Source: an uncultured Lachnospiraceae bacterium (GTDB lineage: Bacteria; Bacillota; Clostridia; Lachnospirales; Lachnospiraceae). From it: DNA of 7,896 nucleotides. The stretch is from NCBI GenBank assembly GCA_947594085.1, contig CANQEB010000101.1, positions 1-7,896 of the forward strand, read 5' to 3'. Under the pieces are notes generated by a model. That model was given only the letters and a program-made list of their open reading frames with translations, made no database searches and was not told the origin of the DNA. Below, piece after piece: positions 1 to 4,914 of the stretch (its first letter is position 1; every line of letters begins with the position of its first letter). Both the position numbers and the translations under genes were made by a program.

Positions 1-1
1 G

Positions 2-162
2 ATCATTGAGATCACGCGCACAACGGCGAGTGCGTAGACTACGAGGGCCAAAAGATCCCGCTCAGCCTTTATTGCACTGTCTTTCGCTCAGGGGAAAAGA
101 TCGTGCGCTACAGCGAGCTGTTCACAGGCCTTCAGACCGCGCTGCGGGACGCGAAGGTGTAG
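2..162 (+). pseudogene. C-terminal fragment of an unrecognised gene, probably frameshifted
   Basis: The frame ending in TAG at 160-162 reads as a plausible protein tail (HNGECVDYEG, then IPLSLYCTVFRSGEKIVRY, then SELFTGLQTALRDAKV). That frame is closed by TGA at 7-9 and has no ATG. The frame one base over (2-19) reads IIEITR before it stops at TAG 35-37. Joining the two by a one-base slip near 19 gives a continuous, sensible protein, so a one-base deletion in a gene running in from the left is likely. I do not recognise the family. The upstream part is outside the window, so a degraded remnant, a real frameshift and a sequencing error cannot be told apart. Confidence 0.4.
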
Positions 163-193
163 CAGCGGAATAAGATTTACGGGTATCTGAAAA

Positions 194-233
194 TTCCACA
201 GAAATTCCACATAGATTCCTAAATGTTTCCCCA
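194..233 (+). promoter_or_regulatory. Four TTCC repeats phased at 11 bp, upstream of the secreted-protein gene
   Basis: TTCCACA at 194, TTCCACA at 205, TTCCTAA at 216 and TTCCCCA at 227 start exactly 11 bp apart, so they lie on one face of the helix. The first two copies share a 10-bp AAATTCCACA core. OmpR/PhoB-type regulators are known to bind direct repeats spaced about one helical turn. The array would cover the -35 position for the TATCAT element at 243-248. The regulator is inferred, most simply the response regulator encoded at 1011. Confidence 0.5.
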
Positions 234-242
234 ATACCGGTT

Positions 243-248
243 TATCAT
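243..248 (+). promoter_or_regulatory. Candidate -10 element (TATCAT)
   Basis: TATCAT matches the sigma-A -10 consensus at 5 of 6 positions. It has no good -35 hexamer 16-18 bp upstream. The TTCC array occupies that place instead, which would fit an activator-dependent promoter. Predicted transcription start is near 255, giving a leader of about 40 nt. Confidence 0.35.
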
Positions 249-293
249 AGGATCATCACAAGCGGAGGAACACTCCGGGAAAGGAAGGATCTT

Positions 294-917
294 ATGAAAA
301 CCAAGAAGTTTTTGGGAATCACGGCAGCATTGGCGATAACTGTACTGACAGGAGGATCGCTGGCGATATTTGCGGCAGAGACAGTAACTCCGGATGCGGA
401 GGTAGTCGAGGCAGAGCCAGAGACAACAGCGCCGGCCGGGGAGGAGACTGAGGCAGAGCCGGAGACAGCAGCGCCGGTCGTGAAGGAGACCGAGGCAGGG
501 CTGGCGGTTTCGGATGTGGAAGTAGTCGAGGCAGAGCCGGAGACAGCAGCGCCGGTCGTGGAAGAGACTGAGGCAGCGCCGGCAGTTTCGGACGCGGAAG
601 CAGACGACACGGATTACAGCTACCATGTCGGGCAGCAGAGCAGTACTGCCAGAAACGATGCTTACGAGGCGCTGCCGGAAGGCGGTACCAAGGAAGAGGC
701 GGAAGAATTCTATGAGACCTATGAAGTCGGCGGAGGCGCCTGGGCGGACGGAGCGTACGACGAATCCCTGAAGTCCGGCTATGGCTACGCGGAGGGGCAG
801 CAAAGAGCGGCTCAGTATGCGCAGGACGGCGATGACGACGAGGCGTATAAATCGGGTTACAGCTACAGCGTGGGCCGACAGAATTATATGGATAACTATC
901 CGAATTACACAAAGTAA
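294..917 (+). CDS. Secreted acidic repeat protein of unknown function
   Basis: 207 residues; ATG preceded by AAGGAAGG at 281-288. The N-terminus is a clear Sec signal peptide: MKTKK, a hydrophobic core (about 6-26), and probable cleavage after AIFAA near 28. Residues about 36-103 are a Glu/Pro/Ala/Thr-rich low-complexity region built from imperfect copies of an EAEPETxAPVVxETEA unit, likely an extended, highly acidic stalk. The C-terminal half carries three copies of an aromatic motif, Y-x-Y-x-x-G-x-Q (108-115, 163-170, 189-196), two of them preceded by SG. There is no lipobox cysteine, LPXTG motif or C-terminal membrane helix, so it is probably released or held non-covalently at the surface. 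It sits just upstream of a two-component system, may be its target, and could be an envelope-stress protein. I know no family for it. Confidence 0.8.
   Translation: MKTKKFLGITAALAITVLTGGSLAIFAAETVTPDAEVVEAEPETTAPAGEETEAEPETAAPVVKETEAGLAVSDVEVVEAEPETAAPVVEETEAAPAVSDAEADDTDYSYHVGQQSSTARNDAYEALPEGGTKEEAEEFYETYEVGGGAWADGAYDESLKSGYGYAEGQQRAAQYAQDGDDDEAYKSGYSYSVGRQNYMDNYPNYTK
411..586 (+). repeat. Imperfect coding repeats in the secreted protein
   Basis: A unit beginning GAGGCAGAGCCGGAGACAGC occurs three times with small changes (starting near 409, 451 and 529). Each copy encodes EAEPETxAP followed by an ETEA-like segment. The copies stay in frame, and the third also repeats the flanking EVVEAEPET and AVSDAE parts. 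This looks like expansion and divergence by slippage or unequal recombination. Confidence 0.7.
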
Positions 918-935
918 ATCAAAACATGGCAGCTG

Positions 936-957
936 GGCGGGTAAGCAATTATCCGCC
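936..957 (+). terminator. Weak intrinsic terminator or hairpin after the secreted-protein gene
   Basis: GGCGGGTAA and TTATCCGCC pair as a 9-bp stem (one G-T wobble) around a GCAA loop of the GNRA type. The stem is followed by TTTGCTTGCATTT, an interrupted T stretch. It lies 18 bp after the stop codon and 54 bp before the response regulator start. The broken T tract suggests partial termination. Confidence 0.45.
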
Positions 958-962
958 TTTGC

Positions 963-992
963 TTGCATTTGTGCGGATGGTTAGGGTATAAT
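963..992 (+). promoter_or_regulatory. Possible promoter for the two-component system
   Basis: A perfect TATAAT at 987-992 has a weak -35, TTGCAT (963-968), with an 18-bp spacer. The start of transcription would fall near 998-1000, at the edge of the AGGGGTG ribosome site (997-1003) for the ATG at 1011. The leader would then be very short, so this remains tentative. Confidence 0.3.
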
Positions 993-1010
993 TTTCAGGG
1001 GTGATAAAGA

Positions 1011-1700
1011 ATGCCAAAAATACTGATCGTTGACGATGAAGAAGAGATCGTCCGCCTGATCGTGCGTTATGCGCAGCGCGAGGGCTATGAGACGGCAGAG
1101 GCCAGTGACGGCAGCGAGGCTGTCGAGCTGTGCAGGAAGTGCGATTTTGACATGATCATTATGGATGTGATGATGCGGGACATGGACGGTTATACGGCGG
1201 TGAAAAAGATACGCTCGGAAAGGGACATTCCCGTTTTGATGCTGTCTGCGCGGGGAACGGAGTACGACAAGCTATTTGGCTTCGAGGTGGGTGTGGACGA
1301 TTATGTCACCAAACCATTTTCGCCGAAGGAGCTGATGGCGAGGGTAAATGTGATCCTCAAGAGACGGGCAAAAAACGGCGCCGTGAATGCTGCCGATACA
1401 AACAAAGCGGAGAAACTGGTCTTTGGCGGTCTTGAGATCGATATGGCCGGTCGCAGCGTTTCCATCGACGGGGAAAAGGCGGAGCTGACGTTAAAGGAAT
1501 ACGATCTTCTGACCTATCTTGCGCGAAACCGCGGGATTGCGCTGAGCCGCGACCAGATCCTGGACGGCGTGTGGGGATACGACAGCTTCGGCGACGAGCG
1601 GACCGTGGATTGGCAGATCAAGCTTCTCAGGGGCAAGCTGGGAAAATACCGCGATCATATCCGCACGGTGAGAGGAGTGGGATACAAATTTGAAGCGTAA
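1011..1700 (+). CDS. OmpR/PhoB-family response regulator
   Basis: 229 residues, normal length for the family; AGGGGTG lies 7 bp before the ATG. The receiver domain (about 2-118) has all the key residues: acidic pair D8/D9, phospho-acceptor D52 in IIMDVMM, switch S79 in LMLSA, and K101 in TKPFSP. A linker (about 119-135) leads to a winged-helix DNA-binding domain (about 138-228), with LTLKEYDLLTYLARN, an unusual VDWQIKLLRGKLGK recognition-helix segment, and the family-ending RTVRGVGYKFE. It acts in the cytoplasm as a transcription factor controlled by phosphorylation. Its last codons overlap the histidine kinase start, so the two are co-translated partners. The phased TTCC repeats at 194-233 are an attractive target but unproven. 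The stimulus cannot be read from sequence. Confidence 0.93.
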   Translation: MPKILIVDDEEEIVRLIVRYAQREGYETAEASDGSEAVELCRKCDFDMIIMDVMMRDMDGYTAVKKIRSERDIPVLMLSARGTEYDKLFGFEVGVDDYVTKPFSPKELMARVNVILKRRAKNGAVNAADTNKAEKLVFGGLEIDMAGRSVSIDGEKAELTLKEYDLLTYLARNRGIALSRDQILDGVWGYDSFGDERTVDWQIKLLRGKLGKYRDHIRTVRGVGYKFEA

Positions 1701-3204
1701 GGTCAGACCATTCAAAACGAAGCTTTGCATGTATTTTCTGATAGATACGGCGGTGATATTCGCGCTCCTCTGGCTGCTGCAGACAGTCTTTCTGCAGGGG
1801 ACGTACAACTGCATGCTGATCCGCAATACGAAAGCCGCGGCGGAGGAGATTGCCGCCGGTGCTCTTGGTACGGGTGATCCTGCCGCGAATAATCCTGACA
1901 GGGACGACTCTGCCGCGAATAATCCTGACAGGGACGACTCTGCCGCGAACGGTCTTGACACGGGTCGGATCGACGCGATCGCGCTGGAGAATTCGCTGCT
2001 CGTCTATGTGACTGACCACGAGGGCGTGATCGTCTACAGCACGGATTCCTACAAGGGCAATTACGCGCATGACGGTCAGGGCGATCATGACGGGAGCATG
2101 AATCCGTATCTGAAGGATGAGGAGCTGGACTATCAGCAGGCGGCGTATCGGAGCCTTCCGGACGGGTATGACGCGTTCCTTGCGGAGCTTGCCGAAAGCG
2201 GCGGTACGCTGGAAAAGAAGTCCGATACGCAGTATGTGTACGGCAGGTATCTGGACGACGGAAAAGTGCTCTATGTCGGCGTGACGCTCGATCCGGTCGG
2301 CGCTGCGGCAAGGATCATTCGCGTGCAGCTTCTGATCGTGACAGGGCTCTCTCTGGCGCTCGCCGTGCTGCTTGCGTTTCTGCTTGCCAGACGCTTTGCG
2401 AAACCGATCTCCTTTTTGTCCGCACAGGCGGCCCGGCTTGGCGACGACGATTATCACGCGGGCGGACGGGACGGTTTTTGCGCGGAGACAGACCGGCTCG
2501 GCGAGATCCTTGACCGCACGGACGAGAAGCTTCGCGAGGCAAAAAGCTATCAGCGCGACCTGCTCGCGAATATCTCACACGATCTGCGGACGCCGCTGAC
2601 GATGATCCGGGGCTACGCGGAGAGCATCCGGGATTTCGGCGGCGAGGAGGAGCAGCGGACGGAGGACGCCGACATTATCATTCAAGAATCCGACCGACTG
2701 AGCGCGCTCGTAAACGAGATACTGGAATACTCGGAGCTGCAGGCAAACGGCGGCGAGATGGAAATGGAAACGGTGGATATGTCGGAGCTCGTGACGAAGG
2801 TCGCCGCGCAGTTCGAACCGCTTTTCCGGGCGAACGGCGGGATTGTGCGCAAAGAGATCGCCCCGGATCTGACGGTAAAAGGAAACGCCGGCAGACTGCA
2901 GCGCGCCGTATACAACCTGCTCGACAACGCGATACGGCACACGAAGGAGAGCGAGGGAATACGAGTCGCGCTCTGCCAAAAGGATGACCGTGTGAGATTT
3001 GAAGTCAGCGACCACGGCGGCGGCATCCCGGCCGAACAGCTGCCGCACATCTGGGAAAAATATTACACCTACCGGCAGCGCGGGAAGCAGGGCGTGTCGG
3101 GCCTGGGCCTTGCAATCGTCCGTCAGATCGTCGAGCTCCACGGCGGACGCTGCGGCGTGGACACAGAGGAAGGGGTCGGGAGCACGTTCTGGATAGAGCT
3201 GTAG
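1690..3204 (+). CDS. Membrane sensor histidine kinase
   Basis: 504 residues from a TTG start that overlaps the regulator gene by 11 bp; AGGAG at 1673-1677 is a slightly distant ribosome site. ATG at 1729 (residue 14) is an alternative start that would drop a basic N-terminal segment. Order of domains: membrane helix about 17-36; an extracytoplasmic sensor (about 37-208) opening with a DSAANNPDRD tandem repeat and a region resembling a Cache/PAS-like sensor (VYVTDHEGVIVYST); membrane helix 212-233; HAMP about 234-286; HisKA with H297 in NISHDLRTPLTM; N-box around N409/N413; G1 box with D441-HGGG; G2 box GVSGLGLAIV (468-477). All catalytic motifs are intact. It should autophosphorylate at H297 and pass phosphate to D52 of the regulator. 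The ligand is unknown. Confidence 0.92.
   Translation: MKRKVRPFKTKLCMYFLIDTAVIFALLWLLQTVFLQGTYNCMLIRNTKAAAEEIAAGALGTGDPAANNPDRDDSAANNPDRDDSAANGLDTGRIDAIALENSLLVYVTDHEGVIVYSTDSYKGNYAHDGQGDHDGSMNPYLKDEELDYQQAAYRSLPDGYDAFLAELAESGGTLEKKSDTQYVYGRYLDDGKVLYVGVTLDPVGAAARIIRVQLLIVTGLSLALAVLLAFLLARRFAKPISFLSAQAARLGDDDYHAGGRDGFCAETDRLGEILDRTDEKLREAKSYQRDLLANISHDLRTPLTMIRGYAESIRDFGGEEEQRTEDADIIIQESDRLSALVNEILEYSELQANGGEMEMETVDMSELVTKVAAQFEPLFRANGGIVRKEIAPDLTVKGNAGRLQRAVYNLLDNAIRHTKESEGIRVALCQKDDRVRFEVSDHGGGIPAEQLPHIWEKYYTYRQRGKQGVSGLGLAIVRQIVELHGGRCGVDTEEGVGSTFWIEL
1881..1970 (+). repeat. 30-bp in-frame tandem repeat in the kinase sensor region
   Basis: The 30-bp unit starting TGCCGCGAATAATCCTGACA is present as two identical copies (1881-1910, 1911-1940) and a decayed third (1941-1970). 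Each unit encodes ten residues (DSAANNPDRD in register). It lies a few dozen residues after the first membrane helix, outside the cell. Exact identity of adjacent copies suggests recent slippage, so copy number may vary between strains without breaking the frame. Confidence 0.85.
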
Positions 3205-3251
3205 CCAATCAAAAATGAGGAAAAATACGAAAGGGTGTAGTCATTTCTGCG

Positions 3252-3280
3252 TTGATAATTTGCACAATGCAGATTATAAT
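3252..3280 (+). promoter_or_regulatory. Strong sigma-A-type promoter for the DUF3791 cassette
   Basis: TTGATA at 3252-3257, a 17-bp spacer and TATAAT at 3275-3280 together match 11 of 12 consensus bases. Transcription should begin near 3287. That argues against the in-frame ATG at 3289, which would have no leader, and supports the ATG at 3349. Confidence 0.75.
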
Positions 3281-3348
3281 TACGGTAAATGAAAAGAAAA
3301 GCTGCTATTAAACACAAATTGTGGGAAATGCGGCAAAGGAGGCAAGGT

Positions 3349-3573
3349 ATGAGTCAACATCAAATTGACGTTGCAGATATGCAGTGCTGGATTTTTCGGA
3401 TGGCACAGCTCAGATGGCGTATGTCTCCGAAAGAGTGTGCCGCTGTTTTCAAACAGCATGATGTTCTTGGCTTTATTTCCAGATGCTATGATATCCTCCA
3501 TCTCAGCAGCTATGAGTGTGCATTAAATGACGTAGAAGAGATGCTGCGGAATCGCGGGGTGATTTTAAGATGA
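3349..3573 (+). CDS. DUF3791-like small protein
   Basis: 74 residues from ATG 3349, chosen because AAAGGAGG (3335-3342) sits 6 bp upstream; the in-frame ATG at 3289 lacks a ribosome site and lies at the predicted transcript start. The sequence fits my memory of DUF3791: a helical N-terminal part, MSPKECAAVFKQHDVLGFI in the middle, then RCYDILHLSS and a closing DVEEMLRNRGV. DUF3791 proteins are commonly encoded next to DUF3990 proteins in Firmicutes in a toxin-antitoxin-like arrangement; which partner would be protective is inference. The stop overlaps the ATG of the next frame (ATGA at 3570-3573), so the cassette was translationally coupled. The surroundings are AT-richer than the flanking genes. 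Confidence 0.65.
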   Translation: MSQHQIDVADMQCWIFRMAQLRWRMSPKECAAVFKQHDVLGFISRCYDILHLSSYECALNDVEEMLRNRGVILR

Positions 3574-3686
3574 CGCTTCTGCCCAATCGACTGGAGAATC
3601 AATTTTGCTTTTGTACTGAGAAAGCCATCCGTGCACTGCGTTTTATGGGGAGTGAGAGATATGACATCGGCAACAGAAGTATTTGA
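3570..3686 (+). pseudogene. Internally deleted DUF3990 remnant (38 codons)
   Basis: A short frame starts with ATG overlapping the DUF3791 stop and ends with TGA at 3684-3686. After MTL it reads LPNRLENQFCFCTEKAIRAL and then RFMGSERYD. I recall DUF3990 proteins as starting with MxLYHGS and ending with a segment like NNQYCFHTEKAL followed by xxLKFI. This frame therefore looks like the first few codons joined to the last thirty or so, with most of a roughly 150-170 residue protein lost. DUF3990 has been related to ADP-ribosyltransferase-like folds; if so, the catalytic core is gone. The frame runs into the next gene by 26 bp. Identification rests on memory of the family, not a search. Confidence 0.5.
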
Positions 3687-3891
3687 CGACCAGCAAAAGG
3701 AATTATGCGCAATCATTGTCATGCGCGCTATGCTTGAGGATTATTGCGCTGAGAAGGACATTTCTTTCGAGGAGGCTTTCCTTGAGTTTGCCGCATCAAA
3801 GGCCTATTTTATGCTGTTTGACTTCTCAACCGGATTATGGAGAGAAGGGCCTGATTATCTGCGGAATGTATTTGCGGAGGATTTTCACTAA
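3661..3891 (+). CDS. Small acidic protein, third member of the DUF3791/DUF3990 cassette
   Basis: 76 residues from ATG 3661, with GGGGAGTGA just upstream (3647-3655). The upstream in-frame ATG at 3631 has no ribosome site and would lie deep in the preceding remnant. The protein is acidic and helical, with ELCAIIVMRAMLEDYCAE, then FEEAFLEFAASKAYFMLFD, and a distinctive end, STGLWREGPDYL. I have seen similar short proteins ending in LWxEGPDY beside DUF3791/DUF3990 genes, but I know no function. No signal peptide or membrane helix is visible. Its survival beside a collapsed DUF3990 gene would fit an antitoxin or accessory role kept without its partner, or simply slower decay. Confidence 0.6.
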   Translation: MTSATEVFDDQQKELCAIIVMRAMLEDYCAEKDISFEEAFLEFAASKAYFMLFDFSTGLWREGPDYLRNVFAEDFH

Positions 3892-3927
3892 CATTATCTG
3901 TGCGTTGCTTTCCTCAGATTTCAAACA

Positions 3928-3956
3928 TTGACAATGATTTCAGTTTCTGCTACAAT
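3928..3956 (+). promoter_or_regulatory. Strong promoter of the DUF2325-dtxR operon
   Basis: TTGACA (3928-3933), a 17-bp spacer and TACAAT (3951-3956) match the sigma-A consensus at 11 of 12 positions. The predicted start near 3963 falls on the first GTTAG-N6-CTAAC palindrome, which is where a repressor site would be expected. Confidence 0.8.
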
Positions 3957-3962
3957 ACAGAA

Positions 3963-3978
3963 GTTAGATGAAACTAAC
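3963..3978. promoter_or_regulatory. Operator-like palindrome 1 (GTTAG-N6-CTAAC)
   Basis: GTTAG-ATGAAA-CTAAC, a perfect 5-bp inverted repeat. It resembles TTAG/CTAA-type sites of DtxR/IdeR/MntR regulators. Its position at the predicted transcription start, in front of a DtxR-family gene, suggests autorepression. Confidence 0.6.
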
Positions 3979-4009
3979 CAAAAGAAAAGCCGAAAGGCTT
4001 CTTTTTTGG
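3978..4009 (+). terminator. Attenuator-like hairpin in the operon leader
   Basis: An A-rich arm and AAGCC pair with GGCTT plus a CTTTTTTGG arm around a GAAA loop: about 14 bp with one A-C mismatch, ending in a T-rich arm. It lies within 50 nt of the promoter and before the first gene, between the two palindromes. It looks like an intrinsic terminator inside the leader. Its 5' base overlaps the end of palindrome 1, so the two could be alternative RNA folds. Confidence 0.5.
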
Positions 4010-4015
4010 ACAGTT

Positions 4016-4033
4016 GGTTAGAGAAAACTAACC
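4016..4033. promoter_or_regulatory. Operator-like palindrome 2 (GGTTAG-N6-CTAACC)
   Basis: GGTTAG-AGAAAA-CTAACC, a perfect 6-bp inverted repeat with the same 6-bp centre spacing as palindrome 1, from which it is offset by 54 bp. It ends three bases before the AAAAAGGAGG ribosome site of the DUF2325 gene. Confidence 0.6.
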
Positions 4034-4051
4034 GTAAAAAGGAGGTTCAGA

Positions 4052-4342
4052 GTGAGCGTTACGATCATAGGCGGAAACGAATGCATGGTCTGTCAGTACG
4101 AAAAGATCTGCAGGGAACATGGATGCAAGGCAAAGATATTTGTGAAGGAGAGCGGCCGCATAAAGAAGAAAATGGGCTGCCCGGATCTGATGATCATATT
4201 TGTGAATACGGTATCCCACAAGATGGCGATCAGCGCCGTTACGGAAGCCAGGCGGAATGGGGTTCGGGTGGAGCGGATCCATTCGAGCAGCTGCGCAGCG
4301 CTCGAAAGTGTTCTGCGGGATGTCAGGGAGGAGCAGAGGTGA
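4052..4342 (+). CDS. DUF2325 family protein
   Basis: 96 residues from a GTG start with a very strong AAAAAGGAGG 7 bp upstream. It fits the DUF2325 pattern: VTIIGGNE at the N-terminus, a GCKAKIF segment, CPDLMIIFVNTVSHKM in the middle, then EARRNGVRVERIHSSSCAAL. The alternation of strands and helices suggests a small Rossmann-like fold. It has six cysteines (C11, C14, C20, C25, C43, C81), including a CxxC pair, which would allow metal or redox chemistry, but no activity is established that I know of. It is first in the operon. Its stop overlaps the GTG of the DtxR-family gene by 4 bp, so the two are translationally coupled and probably work in the same metal or redox response. Confidence 0.8.
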   Translation: MSVTIIGGNECMVCQYEKICREHGCKAKIFVKESGRIKKKMGCPDLMIIFVNTVSHKMAISAVTEARRNGVRVERIHSSSCAALESVLRDVREEQR

Positions 4343-4749
4343 ACACGAAAATGGATGTGGAACTGCGGGCATCCGGGGAGGACTATCTGGAGGCGGTCTT
4401 GATTCTGGGACAGCGGAAAAGTCAGGTGCGTGCCATAGATGTTGCGCAATATCTGGGTTATGCCAAGACCAGCGTCAGCCACGGGCTGCGTCTTTTGCGC
4501 CAGGGCGGTTTTCTGAGCAGGGACGCGGACGGCTATCTGTATTTGACTGAGACCGGCAGGGATATGGCGGAGCGGGTCTACGCAAAACACCGCTTTTTTG
4601 CCGGGTGGCTGATCAGGGCGGGCGTTGCGCCGGACATTGCCGAGAAGGATGCCTGCCGCATGGAGCATGCGATCAGCGAGGAGAGCTTTCAGAGCCTGAT
4701 GCAGGCGCTGGAGTATCCGCAGAAAACTTCCACAGACGGTTTGTCTTGA
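4339..4749 (+). CDS. DtxR/MntR-family metal-dependent transcriptional regulator
   Basis: 136 residues from GTG 4339, with GGGAGGAG 5 bp upstream. ATG 4351 is a weaker alternative, and the open frame back to 3928 runs through the promoter and is not coding. The winged helix is residues about 10-75 (SGEDYLEAVLIL, IDVAQYLGYAKTSVSHGLRLL, wing with DGYLYLTETG). The metal-binding and dimer domain is about 76-125. Aligned by eye, it keeps D15 and E18 (like D8/E11 of MntR), H84 in AKHRFF, and C106-x-x-E109-H110 in DACRMEHAIS (like C102/E105/H106 of DtxR). There is no C-terminal SH3-like domain, so the size is of the MntR type. It should bind DNA with Fe(II) or Mn(II); the GTTAG-N6-CTAAC palindromes are the likely sites. 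Confidence 0.88.
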   Translation: MNTKMDVELRASGEDYLEAVLILGQRKSQVRAIDVAQYLGYAKTSVSHGLRLLRQGGFLSRDADGYLYLTETGRDMAERVYAKHRFFAGWLIRAGVAPDIAEKDACRMEHAISEESFQSLMQALEYPQKTSTDGLS

Positions 4750-4775
4750 CTCCCCGGTTTTTTATCAGATAAAAT
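4746..4775 (+). promoter_or_regulatory. Candidate internal promoter for the ATPase genes
   Basis: TTGACT (4746-4751), an 18-bp spacer and TAAAAT (4770-4775) match 10 of 12 consensus bases. The -35 overlaps the dtxR stop codon. Transcription from near 4782 would give a leader of about 130 nt before the micropeptide gene. TTGACT and AGTCAA (4778-4783) are also inverted repeats of each other. No GTTAG palindrome is present here. Confidence 0.45.
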
Positions 4776-4810
4776 TCAGTCAACAATGCCAGAATCTGAG
4801 ATGATCAAAT

Positions 4811-4896
4811 GCAGAGCGCCTGCGATGCTATAGCAAACGTCAAATACATTTTCCGTTTGCTACAGCCCCTCCGGGGGATGCAAAATGGCGCTGTGC
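4811..4896 (+). ncRNA. Predicted structured leader RNA (three-way junction)
   Basis: Three helices nest cleanly. The closing stem is GCA-AGCGCC (4811-4820, one G-G mismatch) with GGCGCT-TGC (4887-4896). Hairpin 1 is TAGCAAACG (4831-4839) with CGTTTGCTA (4854-4862), 9 perfect bp. Hairpin 2 is CCCC (4866-4869) with GGGG (4874-4877) around a TCCG loop, a stable UNCG-type tetraloop. TTTGC at 4856-4860 could instead pair with GCAAA at 4880-4884, offering a switchable fold. The structure ends 5 bases before the GGAGGTGAT ribosome site. I do not match it to a known riboswitch class; a cis-regulatory role is inference from position. Confidence 0.45.
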
Positions 4897-4914
4897 CGAA
4901 TGGAGGTGATTCCA

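Noticed and set aside
219..968. Long antisense open frame (249 codons) opposite the secreted-protein gene
   Set aside because: It is the mirror of a repetitive, GC-rich coding region, has repetitive Cys/Arg-rich content and no ribosome site; the + strand frame has a signal peptide and a good start.
1881..1970. Tandem repeat as a CRISPR array
   Set aside because: The copies are directly adjacent with no spacers and keep the kinase reading frame.
1627..2457. Antisense open frame of 276 codons opposite the two-component genes
   Set aside because: It is opposite intact response regulator and kinase domains, and its repeats are only the complement of the 30-bp tandem repeat.
3289..3348. 20-residue N-terminal extension of the DUF3791-like protein
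   Set aside because: ATG 3289 lies at the predicted transcript start with no ribosome site; AAAGGAGG precedes ATG 3349.
3928..4338. N-terminal extension of the DtxR-family frame back to ATG 3928
   Set aside because: The extension would cover the promoter, both palindromes and the whole DUF2325 gene; GTG 4339 has the ribosome site and gives a family-typical length.
4747..4765. CCCCGG followed by six T as a terminator after dtxR
   Set aside because: No upstream complement to the GC-rich part is present, so no hairpin forms.
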